A stretch of DNA of 64,000 nt from Acephala macrosclerotiorum (taxonomy: Eukaryota > Ascomycota > Leotiomycetes > Helotiales > Mollisiaceae). The notes under the pieces were generated by a model, which ran no database searches, was not told where the DNA came from, and saw only the letters and a list, made by a program, of their open reading frames with translations. Shown in pieces: positions 22,338-34,436 of the stretch. How positions within the stretch are numbered: position 1 is the first letter of the stretch; each line of letters begins with the position of its first letter. Position numbers and translations under genes: made by a program. The DNA lies in contig MU119240.1 in the NCBI GenBank assembly GCA_014904845.1, forward strand, positions 1 to 64,000, given 5' to 3'.

Positions 22338-22992
22338 CTAGAACAATGCCATAAGACCACCAAACATAGCTAAAATCGATCCTTCAAGTCCCCAAGGTCG
22401 CACGGCTCCTTGTCCATTATTAGAAGCTGTCGTAGTACTCGCAGAACTCGAAGAAGTAGACAAACTACCCGCTGAAGTCAAAGTCGGAGGCGCACTCGTG
22501 TCGATAACAATACCCGAGCCGATAGAAGACGATGATTTTGAGCTCGAAGGCACAGATGTCGAAATTATAACTGAGGCCGTTGAGGCAGGCGAAGCCGTTG
22601 ACGACTGAGTCGAAGAAGCGGAGGTTGTCGAAGCCGTCGAAGTAGCAGAAACCGGGGTTGCAGTGACGCAAGAACACACTGCTTGAGCAGCTGTGAGGAC
22701 ATCCAACGCAGTCGAACCGCATGATCCAATCACACATTTCTCAGCATCACTCTTAATGGTTGAAGCTTGTAAGGCGCTAGCGCAGAGGCATGAATAGTCT
22801 GTGGAGGCACATCCGACACTCGAACCCGCAGAATAGATACAGGGTATCTGAACAAATGTCAATTGAAGCTCCCAAGCTGTTGTTGGATTGACCTACACCA
22901 CAGGAAGGAACTGCAGATACCAGAGAATTGCAAACACTCTGGGCACTGGCGAGGGCAGTGCCCAGAGAAATGATCGTGATAAGGTGCTGCAT
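22338..22992 (-). CDS. CFEM-domain GPI-anchored protein
   Basis: Extracellular, probably wall- or membrane-anchored CFEM protein; members bind haem, or act at the surface in host interaction, but the role here is unproven. Exons 22992-22897 and 22847-22338 with a 49-bp intron (donor GTAGGT, acceptor TTCAG) give 201 residues. A signal peptide (LITIISLGTALASAQS) is followed by the cysteine pattern SVC, PSCGIPC, GCASTDYSCLC, EKC, GSC and AVCSC, matching the CFEM spacing, including the Asp before the SCLC block that serves as an axial haem ligand in characterised members. Then comes a long Ser/Thr-rich stalk, and the C-terminal hydrophobic stretch SILAMFGGLMALF fits a GPI-attachment signal. Only splicing brings the first cysteines into frame. 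Confidence 0.9.
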
Positions 22993-25900
22993 TATTGCTG
23001 CAATTGTAAGGGGCAATAATGAAGCTGTCTTTAGCCTTGTCCTTAGGTCAGTCTAATCAAAACGAGTGTTATCAGCGTGAGGTTCGGCCAGTGGGGGCAA
23101 TCAGATGTTAAATACACATCTGATGATCTGCTTGCTAGACTGACGAACAATGCGGGGGCCGGCTTTGCACCATGCTTTAGTGCTCACCTAACCCGGTGGC
23201 GTCGAGAATTACGTCGCTAGAGACAGGGACATGATATCCAACGAGCAAAAAGAGCGAATTAGAAGAATGTCCTCGTCATGCTCAGGGACCATCAAATATC
23301 AGAAGTAGAATGGCATGTGCCGGAGTTTGGGAATCTTTTCCTCTGTTAGGCACATTTGCTGATCACTATGTATTGAACCCGGCAATGCTGCAAGAGAAAG
23401 GTATCAAATAGTAGTGCGGGGTATGCAAGATGTTGAATGGGGCAATATGAAGAGGTCGATCAATGAGGATCTGCTACTGAACGAGAACGGCCCCGGTTCA
23501 CGCCCAGGGGCTTCCCGAGCCGCGCGGAACAAGAGCCGAACCAAGACAAGATTAGCATGATATTTACGAAAGCGTATTGTTGAAACTTAAAATTTCACAC
23601 TAATCTTCGTGGCGCATGTTGGAAGCTGCATAGAACCTCCACGGCATCGAGAGATATCCCTGATGATCATCATGATTATTTGTGACAGAAGATTCTCGAG
23701 AAGAATGGCGACCAGTTTGTCAGCTGCTACTGAAGACGACTTTGAAGTTCCTCCACATCATCGAGCTCTCAATGCCGCCCTCTGAATCAATTTACAAGTA
23801 CTAAGGGAAGTGCGTCTCTCGCAACGACGGTGAAAAGAAAATCAAGACTAGGATACCAAAGATGATCAGACCCTTCTCAGATATCGGGAAACAATATCAT
23901 AATCCTGTGACCACTTGATTCATATTGTGACTCCAAGTCTTTGGAGGTGAATTGGGAATGTTGATGAAGCCAGAACTACACTTGCAGATCTAACAGAGAT
24001 CCAACTAGCGCCTTCAACTAGCCTCATCGTCGCGGACAGTATGGTATCCAGTAAGGACAAATTCGTAAACTGGTAATGGACCTGTCTCATCCCAAACTAA
24101 GGTCGTTAAGTGAAACATCCTTGAATCTTGACAATATCCTTCCGCAGCGTATGCATCGAGTCCTCCCAACAGGATGTTCCAAGATAGTGTGTTCTCGATT
24201 CAGGGAGGAATTGGAGAGTTCGACATCTTGATGTGCAGCTGAATATGTGCCCGCTCCGCTGGTCTCTAGAAGTATCGCTGGATCATCGATAGCTCGTATC
24301 GACCAACTTGAAATGATGGGTTCAGACGCGTCTACTCCATTCGAGCTAGGAGTCTGCGCTCATTCGTTTGCTGGCTGAAGTATGGAAGAAAGAGACGTGG
24401 CAGAATCGATTGTTCGAGGGTATTCGAAGCTCGATGTCGGTGTAATCGTACGGTATGGTTGCTACGTAATGCGGAAGAAATGTCAGTAATTTCGTACGAG
24501 GTGACTACCTGTCAACGTAGAAGACAATATCCGTTCGATACTGGTATATGGAAGATATTGTTATACCCAGCAGGGCCGAGAGATCTCCATACGGCTCCAG
24601 GGTCGAGGCGCTGCCTCTCAGAAGATCGAACAGTCTCGCACAGTCGCCCATCGATGTCGAAGCTCTGCTCTGAGTTCTGCTGCCGTATTTTGCGATATGT
24701 TGGTCGTCGGGTGATTGATGAAGAAAGTTGAAGGTGCCAGCTTGGTCGAAATTGCTTTTGGCGCGTCTCGGCGCTCCTGCATCACGACTTCCTTCACAAA
24801 CTCTTTCTGCATTTTTGCGGCACCAACCTCGCGCCTCTTCCTCATGTCAAGAACTAACGCCGACGAAGGAGCAAAGACCGGATGGTTTAGAGTGAGGATT
24901 CTCATCCTAGTTTCCTCGTGGAAAAGAATGCAAAGCTGCAGCAATCCAACGAATCTCTCGCCCCGAGCAGCTCCACAAAGCAGGGACCCAGCGGTAAAGC
25001 CTGCCTGTCACCACCTCAAATCCTCAAGAATAGCCTCAGACGAAATCCTCAGCCCTATCTCACCTACCTCATGCCATGTTGACGATAAGCATAAGCACAA
25101 GCTGCATGAGGGGTCGAGTAGTTCAGTGATTGCGCCACTCTCTACCATCTGCCAGGATCATCAAAGGATTTGACTCTGCAGACTGCTGCACCAACGTGCT
25201 GCCGAGACCAAGCAGTCGGTTCTCCATTCTATCGAAGTTGATGGACTTGGGATGATTTAAGTTTCAGATTAATGAAATCTTTAGATTCAGTGTTCACGTC
25301 AGATACCAACTTTGAGAGTACAAAATATAGCATGTTGGAGCGCTAGATTTTTATCACTCCCAGAGTTCCTCAGGCCGTCTGACCTCTTTCGCAATCTCGT
25401 CAACGCTCGGTTTTCAAATCGCATACTAGCATCCTTCAGAACGCATTGCCAAAGTTGGGATGGATTTGAACATGCCATCACCATCAAGATGTTATTCCTA
25501 TTGTTGGTGGCTGATCCGGAGACCCGACTCCTCTAATCAAGACTCAGAGTTTTCGCCAATTTAGGTTTGAATAAGCATAACACACAGCCTCACAACCTTC
25601 AGAGTATTGGAGTGCATCTCCCACGAGGCTGATTGCCACTAATAGTGAGCATTTAGCCACATTCGCTGATGTCCCTCAGAGCTTCAGCGAATAGTATTTG
25701 ATGTGCTCGAGATGCAGCCTCGTTTATTTTTAGCATGCTCACGACCCAAGAGTTTGTGGATTGCGGAGTAACGTTTTTACACCGAAATCGTCTCATAGCA
25801 GGCAGCATCCACGATGAGAATGCTGAGTGAGGCCGAGGCCTCTTTTGTTAACACGCCATCTTATCTTGATTTTGTATGGTCGAAGTTTGAGAGTCCTTCA

Positions 25901-26096
25901 GCCCCGGGGACATTGTGATGCTTTCACTGCGCAGCTCTATGGACGTAAGAGCAAGTGTACAATCTCTATAAAGTATCAATGTCCCTTCTCATGACAGGAC
26001 ATTCAATCAACATCAAGCATCATCTCAATACAACATCCAGACCAATCATCCTTAACAATCCTTCTCACATCCAAACCACTTCCTCAATCACTCAAA
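22993..26096. other. 3.1-kb stretch without a recognisable gene
   Basis: Base composition is ordinary, not AT-rich, yet the longest frames (24618-24944 minus, 24715-25173 plus) overlap each other and show no domain or signal. No terminal repeats or tandem arrays were seen. It may hold a decayed gene, a non-coding transcript or simply spacer. Confidence 0.45.
25967..25973 (+). promoter_or_regulatory. TATA box for the small secreted protein gene
   Basis: TATAAAG, 124 bases before the ATG at 26097, preceded and followed by mixed sequence; spacing suits a short fungal 5' leader. Confidence 0.5.
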
Positions 26097-26498
26097 ATGA
26101 AGACCTTCACCTCAAGCCTTTTCGTCCTTGCTGCCGCTCTCTCCTTGGTCTCAGCTGCTCCGGCTGCTGTGGCTCCACAAGTTGCTGAGAGAGGTGCTCC
26201 ATACGTAGCAGTTACCTTGTACGGTGCTGCAGGCGCATCATACACAACCAACGTTTACTATGGCGATGAACCTACTTATACTCGTAAGTACCACATGATA
26301 TCTATACCGATGCTTTCAATCACTGACCTCATTTCAGACAATGCTCTGAGCATTTCAAAGGTTTCATACGACTATAACCTCGCCTACTGCAGCTTCTACG
26401 GCATCGATGAGGAGATCGCTCCTCCCGTTGTCGCCAACGGTGGACAAGTTGGTCCCCCACAGACCATCGTTTCCATCTACTGCGAGTGCCTCGAGTAA
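26097..26498 (+). CDS. Small secreted protein
   Basis: Candidate secreted protein of 115 residues, exons 26097-26283 and 26338-26498; the 54-bp intron (GTAAGT donor, TTTCAG acceptor) is a multiple of three, so an unspliced reading also stays open. A signal peptide of about 20 residues (FVLAAALSLVSAAPA) is followed by a short pro-like stretch ending QVAERGAP. The mature part is rich in Tyr, Gly and Ala and has only three cysteines (AYCSF, IYCECLE). No family is recognised. Size, secretion and a neighbouring pectinase gene on the same strand fit an apoplastic protein, possibly an effector, but nothing proves this. Confidence 0.78.
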   Translation: MKTFTSSLFVLAAALSLVSAAPAAVAPQVAERGAPYVAVTLYGAAGASYTTNVYYGDEPTYTRKYHMISIPMLSITDLISDNALSISKVSYDYNLAYCSFYGIDEEIAPPVVANGGQVGPPQTIVSIYCECLE

Positions 26499-27729
26499 AT
26501 TGCGAAAGAGCGGAACTCTCCTTTGTTCGGGTCTAGGATATAATGGGTTTGGATTAGGATGGTAGCATATTCCGGCGTTCTTGTCATCAGCGATACATTT
26601 GAAGGCGTTGGCAGCATCTAGAGGTTGGGAAACATTTCGCATCGCTCATAGCGTTGGAGTTGGCGATTTGCCAAGACGGATATGACATGTTAGGAGTATC
26701 ATTCAGGAGGATTCAGGAGTCTCAAAGCGAGAATCCGGGGAAGCTAGAATCATTCCTTCAATCACAACACAGCTCACTTGCTTGCATTGTTTCATGTTCT
26801 GCTGTTGAACTTGTCATCACACGATTCTCCGTATTCTTGCCCTCTTCTCAGCCTCTTGACAGCCCGTCACTTCTCAAGGGGTAGTCCCCCACATTGTTCC
26901 TGTTTATTGAAACATCTTCACCCCCCTCATTGGCCTTCAATTCAGGGCAAGTGCCGGAACAACTCTTAAACCTCCACCTCGGGGAATGGAACAACTCGAT
27001 GGAAGTATTTGCTTGGCGGGATTGACATTCTCCCAATGCCTCGTGGCTCCGGTACTCGACCATATGCAGGACGGGGCCCCGCGTTCTTCTTTAGTCCGCA
27101 GGTACGCGCCTATCGTGATCTCGTGGCACCCGTGCAATGCACAAACCCCTGAATGCGCCCAGTATCTTATGGAAAAACCAGCCCCACCACTCACAACACA
27201 AAATTTATGCTTCCTCGGAACCGATAGAATACAACAAGCTTAACGCCTAAAAGCTTGGAAAAGCTTGGGGAAGCTTGACCGAGCCCTCGGCGTCCGGAAA
27301 CATTTTTCCACATGTCACAAACCTCGAATTTTGCATGGGCAAATTCAGTCCTACGCTGCAGTGGGTCGGCATTGTGTGAGATTTAGCGTTTTTATGGTGC
27401 GTGGTGATTGGGTGGTGGGATCTGATGTCGCTTGTTTGCCTGCATTTGGAGATTTGCTCATTATGCCTTCCCATTCTTTTCTCCATGTGAAGAACACAAG
27501 CTAGCAGCTGGTTCAGGGAGGTGGGTGCACCAGGTGGAAAGATAGAGATTGGGGGCGTGAGATGTGCTTCGAAGGAGGAATTAAGAAGGGGAGGTCTTAC
27601 ATGCACCCTTGGCCTGTCAGAACTGCGGGAGCATCCCTTAATTCTTCCCACTGGAAGAGCAATGCCGGTCAAGCGAGAGGAGCATCGCGATCTTGAAATG
27701 GCATCTCCTGTTGACAAGCTATACAGAGG
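26499..27729. other. No recognisable gene
   Basis: Spacer and promoter region of the polygalacturonase gene. Frames at 27247-27717 (minus) and 26986-27243 (plus) are featureless. A triplet of AAGCTTGG-like steps (AAGCTTGGAAAAGCTTGGGGAAGCTTG) lies near 27250-27278. Confidence 0.45.
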
Positions 27730-27737
27730 TATAAAAA
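27730..27737 (+). promoter_or_regulatory. TATA box of the polygalacturonase gene
   Basis: TATAAAAA, about 108 bases before ATG 27838; a clean core promoter match expected for a strongly inducible secreted enzyme. Confidence 0.6.
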
Positions 27738-27837
27738 CATCTTGACAGCTCAGGAGCTTGTCAAGAAGCAGAAGACATCTTCTCTTCCATACTGCTTGAT
27801 TTCTTCAACAAGTCCTCATAGAGGCTTCAGTTTCACC

Positions 27838-29093
27838 ATGGTTCACTTCTCGTCCTTCCTCTTGCTTTCAGCTACAGCTATCACTTCCGTTCTTGCTGCC
27901 CCTGCTGCGGCTCCAGCCCCTACCGCCGCTCCTGATCTCGCTAAGCGAGCAACCACTTGCACCTTCTCAGGTTCATCTGGTGCTTCCCTCGCCAGCAAGT
28001 CCAAGACTTCTTGCTCTACAATTGTCATCTCTGCTGTCGCTGTTCCATCTGGTGTGACCCTGGATCTCACTGGTTTGAATTCCGGTACACACGTAAGTCA
28101 TCCTTCCCACCCCCAAAGTAGCAAAATCTAACACATACCAGGTCATCTTTGAAGGCATCACCACATTCGGCTATGAAGAGTGGTCTGGCCCTCTCGTTTC
28201 CGTCTCCGGAACAGACATCACCGTCACTCAAACCAGCGGCGCCTATCTTGACGGCGGTGGAGCCTCATGGTGGGACGGAGAGGGCTCAAATGGCGGCAAG
28301 ACCAAGCCCAAGTTCTTCTATGCTCATAACTTGATTTCTTCTAGCATCACTGGCATCTACGTTTGTCTTCCCTCTTCCCTTTCCTCTCAATCCACCCCAC
28401 CAAGAAAAAAACAGAGAAATTAACCAACAACAGATCTACAACCCCCCAGTCCAAGTCTTCAGCATCGACGACTCAACGGACCTCACCCTAACCGATATCA
28501 CCATCAACGGCTCAGCCGGCGACTCCCTCGGAGCCAACACCGACGGTTTCGACATCGGCGCTTCAACCGGCATCACCATCACCGGCGCAAATGTCTACAA
28601 CCAAGACGACTGCGTCGCCATCAACTCTGGCACCACCATCGTCTTCAGCGGCGGCGTCTGTTCCGGCGGCCACGGCCTCTCCGTCGGCTCCGTCGGCGGT
28701 CGATCCGACAACACCGTCTCTGGCGTCACCTTCGAGTCTTCCGAAGTGAAAGCCTCCCAAAACGGCGTCCGCATCAAGACCATCTCAGGCGATACCGGCT
28801 CGGTGACGGGCGTGACATATAAAGACATCACTCTCTCCGGGATCACGGATTACGGGATTGTGGTTCGACAGGATTACGACGATACGGGGGTTGCGACGAC
28901 GGGAGTCCCGATTACGAATCTGATTCTGGATGGGGTGACGGGGACGGTGGATAGTACGGGGACGAATGTTTATATTTATTGTGGGAGCTCGAGTAGTTGT
29001 GAGGATTGGACTTGGACGGATGTGACTGTGTCGGGTGGGAAGACGAGTACTGGTTGTACGCATGTGCCTAGTGGGGCTAGTTGCTCTGACTAG
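27838..29093 (+). CDS. Endopolygalacturonase (GH28)
   Basis: Secreted pectin-degrading enzyme that hydrolyses alpha-1,4-galacturonan. Exons 27838-28092, 28142-28360 and 28434-29093 (introns 49 and 73 bp) give 377 residues, the usual size. Signal peptide ([17 protein letters not shown]), then a propeptide ending in the dibasic KR site before ATTCTFSG. The parallel beta-helix carries all GH28 signatures: NTDGFD (Asp near 195), QDDC (Asp near 216 and 217), GHG (His near 238) and RIK (near 271). Cysteines include those of the [11 protein letters not shown] tail. Third-codon GC preference is strong in exon 3 until about 28800, then weaker. A TATA box stands upstream. Likely induced by pectin, by analogy only. 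Confidence 0.96.
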
Positions 29094-29804
29094 GCGGCGA
29101 GGAAAGGATTAGGGTGAGGAGATGGGAATTGGAAATGGGAATTGGAAATGGAATGGCGAGGGAGGCTTGGGGAGGGGACAGAATGGGGAGTGTGGTGGGC
29201 GTGGAGATGAAAAGGAGGGAAGGGATTTCGATTCTTCTGTCTATACTTTTATCCTTTTTTCAGTACATATGCACCTTAGCTTGAATGTCTATTTTCTACT
29301 ATCACGCTGCTGGTCATATGTCCTAAAAAAACGAGACTCTATATATCGAAACTTAATCTAAATTTGCTGCTTAACGTCGTGTAAGAAAGCTTGAGCATCC
29401 GACTCACCTTCATCACATGCCAGGTTTCTCTAGTCTATTTCAACTAACGATATTTCTTCATGAACAGTCTGTTCAAAAGAATGTATTGCTCAACCACATC
29501 TAGATGCATATTCTTACTTCCACACAACACCACTTTATAATCAGACATGAACTCATATGTATGCACACCCCATTTCGATACCATCGTATGTATGTAAATA
29601 GAACGCCTTGTTTTCCATGCCACGTCCTGTCTTTCAGCGCAATGCACCTCATTTACACCCCAAAAGAAAGTTGCCATTACATCCAACCCAGCCACTACCA
29701 TAACTCCCCTTCCCTTCCCGCCAATTATAGCATTCACTAGCAACAACCCCAACTCCCCCATCTCCCAAGATAAAGGAAAGCTTTCGTCCAAGGTGTATTG
29801 TTGT
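29094..29804. other. Convergent spacer, no recognisable gene
   Basis: Begins with a G/A-rich run that includes two copies of GGGAATTGGAAAT (about 29122-29150). A 115-codon minus-strand frame at 29444-29791 is not supported by any feature. Terminators of both flanking genes should lie here. Confidence 0.45.
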
Positions 29805-32800
29805 TCAGTGAAACTTCTCCCTCAAATACACAACAGCAGCATACCCCGAACAACAACTAGTAGTCATCCCATGCCCACACCACGGACACTTAACGCTCGT
29901 ACTAATCACCCCACTCACCCCCAACTTCGTATCCGTAACCACATTATCCGGTTTCGCCATACACTCATAAATCTTACTCGGCATATCATGAAAATACTTG
30001 CAAGAACAACACACCACAAACATCTTCGCTACCGGCTCTGGTCCTCCTCCAACATTTAAATGGGGGTTGCCGGAGTGGGGGAAGGAGGTTTTGGGCGAGC
30101 GGGGGCCGGAGATGTTGAGGCGGGCGTTTTGGAGGTATTGAGAGGGTGGTTGCGAGGAAGTGGGTGATGAACCTTCAGATTTGGTGGTGGGGACGGTGAT
30201 GGGTGGAGGGCGGACGAGGGAGGTGGGTGATTTTTCGTTGTCGGAGGAGACGGAGGCTTGTTTATTCTTCTCTTTTGATTTCTTCTTGCTGAGGAAGCCT
30301 CGAGATTTCTTGGTGGGTTTGGTGAGAGCTTGGTGTTTGAGTGCGGGGAGGAAGGAGAGGTCGGCTTCTTTTTGCAGGTCGGGGGTGGAGATTGAGCGAG
30401 CGAGAGAGGGTCTGCGTTGGATGTCGGAGGAGTTGCTGAGACCGTCTGAGGTTTTGGGTGGTGGTCCGTCGGAGGCTTTTGGGAGAGAGGGTTGGTCGCG
30501 AGACACTGTGAAGTCGGTTGCGGTTTTCCTGCCGGTTGGCGTCTTCATACGCTCTTCGCTTTCGCTGAAATCCACAGGTAGAGCGGTCCGGCACCAGCTG
30601 TCTCGCAGGCTTGCATCATCATCAAGTTGAAGAGCTCCAGTCATGACGGGATGTCCATTGAGGCCATCGTGATTCACATCGTGTCGGCTACCCTTTCTTC
30701 TAAGCCTATTTGTCCTGTGTAGATTGTCTGTATAATTGGGGAAGGAACCTTTCTCAGAGTGAGGTCTCGAAACCGTAGGAGTCGTGATATTTGAAAATTC
30801 GTCAAGCGTAGAGTATTCCTCACTTGAGTCAGTAGTAGTAGACCTTGAGTGGGAAGTTGTGCTGCTGCTGCTATTGCTATTTCCATTTGACATGATCGGT
30901 GCCGAAATTCCTGAACCAGCACCATTCTCTTTGGAAGGCCGGATTCTGATAGTATCAGGTGATGAGCGCTTTGGAGACTTCGGGCGCAGTGCAAAGTCTT
31001 GAATGACTGTAGGAGGCACAGACTCTTCAAGAAGTCGTCCTGTTTTTGCGTCAAGTACGCTGGTAAGAGAGCGTTGTGATAATTCTGGCCGTCCAGTATG
31101 TTGCGTTTCAACTGCACTTACGAAGCTTCCTGTCGGTGAAGGTGGCACCGCCAATTGTTCGTCCCCTGACTGTTTCTCCGCCGGCTGCTTAGAGAATGCC
31201 GATTTTAGACCACCGAGACCTGTGAAGGTATAGCTAGTCTTCGACGCCGTTTTCCGATGACCTGGTGGCTTCTCCTCAAGTGGAGATAAGGTGAAGTCTC
31301 CTAGATGAAGTTGGGGAACCACATACTCCTCGTTCAGGAACGGATTTGTGATCACAGCATCCTTCACCTGTGCATCAACACTGCTGTCCCGGTCTCTTGT
31401 TCCTGGTCTGACTGTGGCCGGTGAATCACGACTCGATTCGCGAGGGCGACTCGATCTTCTGAAGAAAGAACTCTTACTCCCAGACCTCTTCTCTCCATTG
31501 GCTTGTGATAACTGTACGTCATCCTGGAATCCTGCTAACAACTGATCTCGACTTTGTTTGCGTTGATGGCCAACATAGCTTTCACTTCTGCCCCGCTGCT
31601 GGTCAATTGAAGTATTGTGGCCTCCAGTGGCTGGCCTATCTGTCGAAACGATAGAGGATGGTCTCTGCCCTTGGCCATTCTTGTCACTGTTGGGGGTGCC
31701 CGACGTCATAGAATTCCTTGTGCTAGCGATCGAGGATTCTCTCTTCGATGAATTCGAGTCTTCGCTCTCGAGTGGGAAGTATCTCGACGTTGGTGGATGC
31801 TTCTTTTTCTTCTTGATATTCCGCTCCATAATTGGGACATTGTCATCAGCGGGGTCAATAGGTGGACGCCCTCTAGCTAGTTGAGCGGCCTGCGAGTAAA
31901 TGTCTTCCCATTGCTGCGGTGTTCGAATAGACTCCTCGTAAATGGATATAGGTCCAATTGACTCTGTGATCGATGCGGCACTGCTGAGGTTCGTCGAGCT
32001 CTTCAACAGGGTGTCATTACTCAGTAAGCCCTTGGCCTCGGATCCTCCTTCAATCTTGACCTTCCGAATGATTTCCTGAGCCGCAGCTTCCTCTCTCTGC
32101 CGTAGCTTCAGTCCGCCGATGAAACCACCAGGCGATGCTTCCGACGCAGTTCTGACATGTACGAATTCGTGACTCGGTGAATTGTGGCCGGGCATGTTAT
32201 GCGACGTCTTCCATGGCACAGGTATAGCATTTCGAGCTGAAATAAAACTCTTCAACCCGACCTCCAAACTACCTCTTCGTGGTCTGGTCGATATGCTAGG
32301 TCTGGATTGACTAGGCTCCTCTGCAGGCGTTGGTGCATCCCCTGCAGTTGGCAGTACAGGAACAGTGTTTGAGCGATCCATCGTTAAGGACATTCGCGAT
32401 AGCTTTTTCGAGCTGTTTGCCGGCGGAGCTTTGCTCAATTTAACCATTGCCTTCTTTGCTTCCTTCCCAGCCTTTTCCTTCTCTCTCCTGCGTTGTTCTT
32501 TGGCCTTCTTCTTCTTCTTCCCTGAAATATCATCCCACCCAGGCGAGTGACAAATTGATGAGTTGTCTGAATCATCTTCCGACTCCTCTTCCTCCTGCGG
32601 AATCAGGTCACCGCTGTGGCTGATGACGTACTTTTTCGATGTGCCATTACTCGACATTTGGGTAGGTATTGAAATTGACAAAGCCGGTGTGGTCATCGCT
32701 CGACCCGTTGCTTGCAACGTCTGCGGACGAAAATCACGAGAGTCTCGATTCGAAGTCGAATCTCGCTTTGGGGTCGTACTTGTATGCACCACTGGGACAT

Positions 32801-32990
32801 TTTGTGAGGCTTGCATTCGGTTGACCTGCGCGGGAAAAAGTCAGCCGGGACCCAATACTGGTGAGCCAGGTGGCATATTTGCTTTTTGTACGGCGGTACG
32901 CACCTTGTTCTTCTGCTCCAGATCGAGCATTCGCTGGAAGGTGTTCTTTCTGGCTAGCTCAGATCTGTCCTTGAGATCGGTAGAGCCCAT
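29805..32990 (-). CDS. Large low-complexity protein with conserved Cys-rich C-terminus
   Basis: No known function. Exons 32990-32904 and 32825-29805, joined over a 78-bp intron (donor GTGCGT, acceptor CGCAG), give 1035 residues; the first exon adds MGSTDLKDRSELARKNTFQR and a helical lead that the genomic frame lacks. Most of the chain is polar, rich in Ser, Pro, Arg and Lys and probably disordered, with a Lys/Glu helix (KKKKKAKEQRRREKEKAGKE) near residue 135. The last 75 residues differ: CCSCKYF, YECMAK, VKCPWCGHG and SCCSGYAA form CxxC pairs that could bind zinc, followed by a small hydrophobic strand. The Cys-rich end is the likely functional domain. It might be a signalling scaffold, but that is a guess. 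Confidence 0.82.
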
Positions 32991-34206
32991 GATGGGATAT
33001 GCTTTCAACGGTCTTGCTCAATCTATGATGAGTGGTGGGTTGGGTGAGGAGAGCAACTGCGTGCCCTATCAAACAGGCCGAGTCATCGAGCAGTAGCGAA
33101 CCAGCGGTAGGACAGCCCTGTATAAAGATGTCTTCAACCTGCCTTGAATCGAAGCGCCGGAGGGGAGTACAGTAGGTTATACGAACCAAAGAGATTGTAG
33201 ACGCGGTGTTGTAGCTGTGTCAGTGCGGGGTGGAACGAGTGAAGAATTGAGCAGAAAAAGAAGTGGGCGCTATGAGCAGGGAAAGCAAAAGTGAAAGGGT
33301 ACCTGCGTGCAGACTCAGACGAGACCGAGCAGGCTCTGCGTGCTATGAACACTGGATACTTAAGAGAGGAAATTCTGAGAAACAGCAGCTTAGTTTGGCT
33401 GGCCGCCCAAGCGTGAAATGACACAAGAACGCCGGGAATTCGGAACTTGGAACCAAAAATTTGCAGGCTTCAGAAGGTCAAGAGCATCCGTAGTGTTATC
33501 GTGGCACAGGTCCCGTCGTCGACAGCTGCTTGGTCGTCTTGGCGGATCGCTGTGCGTTCTACGGTCTGCAGGTCGAAGCAATGATGCTGGAGGCGCGAGG
33601 CTGTTGTGGCATGGAACCTGGAAGACCCTGGGGACCTGGGCTGCTGCTGTGTTTGCAGAGTGGAGTGTGGTGTCTGCTGTGAATCTGTACCTGTTTCTCA
33701 GTGCTCGTGTCGGAGCAATTGGCCCTTCTTGGTGGGATGCTTTGGCGGCTTCACATTGACCTGCAGTTCTAGCTGATGCAAGTTGTTGGAGAAAGGGAGC
33801 CGCTGGCTCCCCACACGGCCACCCGAGGCTAATCCAAAAATAGTCGTACCCCTGAGCCTGTCTGATCTACGCTAGGATTTCTACAATCGGATCTCGGCTG
33901 TCCAAGAACCACAAGATCTCTACGTCTTTATGATTATCTGTACCAGTATTAATTTCAATAAAGCCCATTCCCACGACACGGCTTCGTAGCACTTGTGCCA
34001 TCCATCCACTCGATCACGTTTTGCATCACCTCACACCACGAGCCAACTTAGGTTTGGGATCACCAAACGACATGCATCGTTAAGGAACACCCTAGACTTA
34101 AGACAGACCCAAAAGCCCTCCAAAACCACGGTTCCCTTTTCGCGCAATCCGTTGCGATCACTCCCAGGATACACCTCCAATCTTCATAATACACAAGGAT
34201 CAAATC
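32991..34206. other. Promoter region and gene-free spacer
   Basis: The first few hundred bases should be the 5' leader and promoter of the large minus-strand gene. A plus-strand frame at 33418-33759 has no domain or signal. Nothing else recognised before the transposon. Confidence 0.45.
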
Positions 34207-34208
34207 TA

Positions 34209-34298
34209 ATCGCTCGGTTGGCACATTTCGCCCTGATTCCTTACGTAATCGGGCGAGGGACAGCAATGCGTAGTTGGTTAGCAATGCGTAGTTTTTGA
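34209..34298 (+). repeat. Left terminal inverted repeat of the Pogo element
   Basis: Matches the reverse complement of 36084-36173 with three mismatches. Contains two direct copies of a 14-base motif, AGCAATGCGTAGTT, near its inner end, probably a transposase-binding site as known for subterminal repeats in related elements. Confidence 0.92.
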
Positions 34299-34436
34299 CG
34301 AGGATATAATTTAAAACTACATTATATGATGAATCTCTAGATCGTACGCAGGTATACAATATGCAAAATGACTTTCGTAAACTAGATTATTGTAGATTCG
34401 TGTATATTTTTTTGAAAACTGCTTTTAAGTTTTTCT

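Noticed and set aside
30160..33096. Long plus-strand open frames opposite the 1035-residue gene
   Set aside because: They are shadows produced by its biased codons, with no domains or consistent starts.
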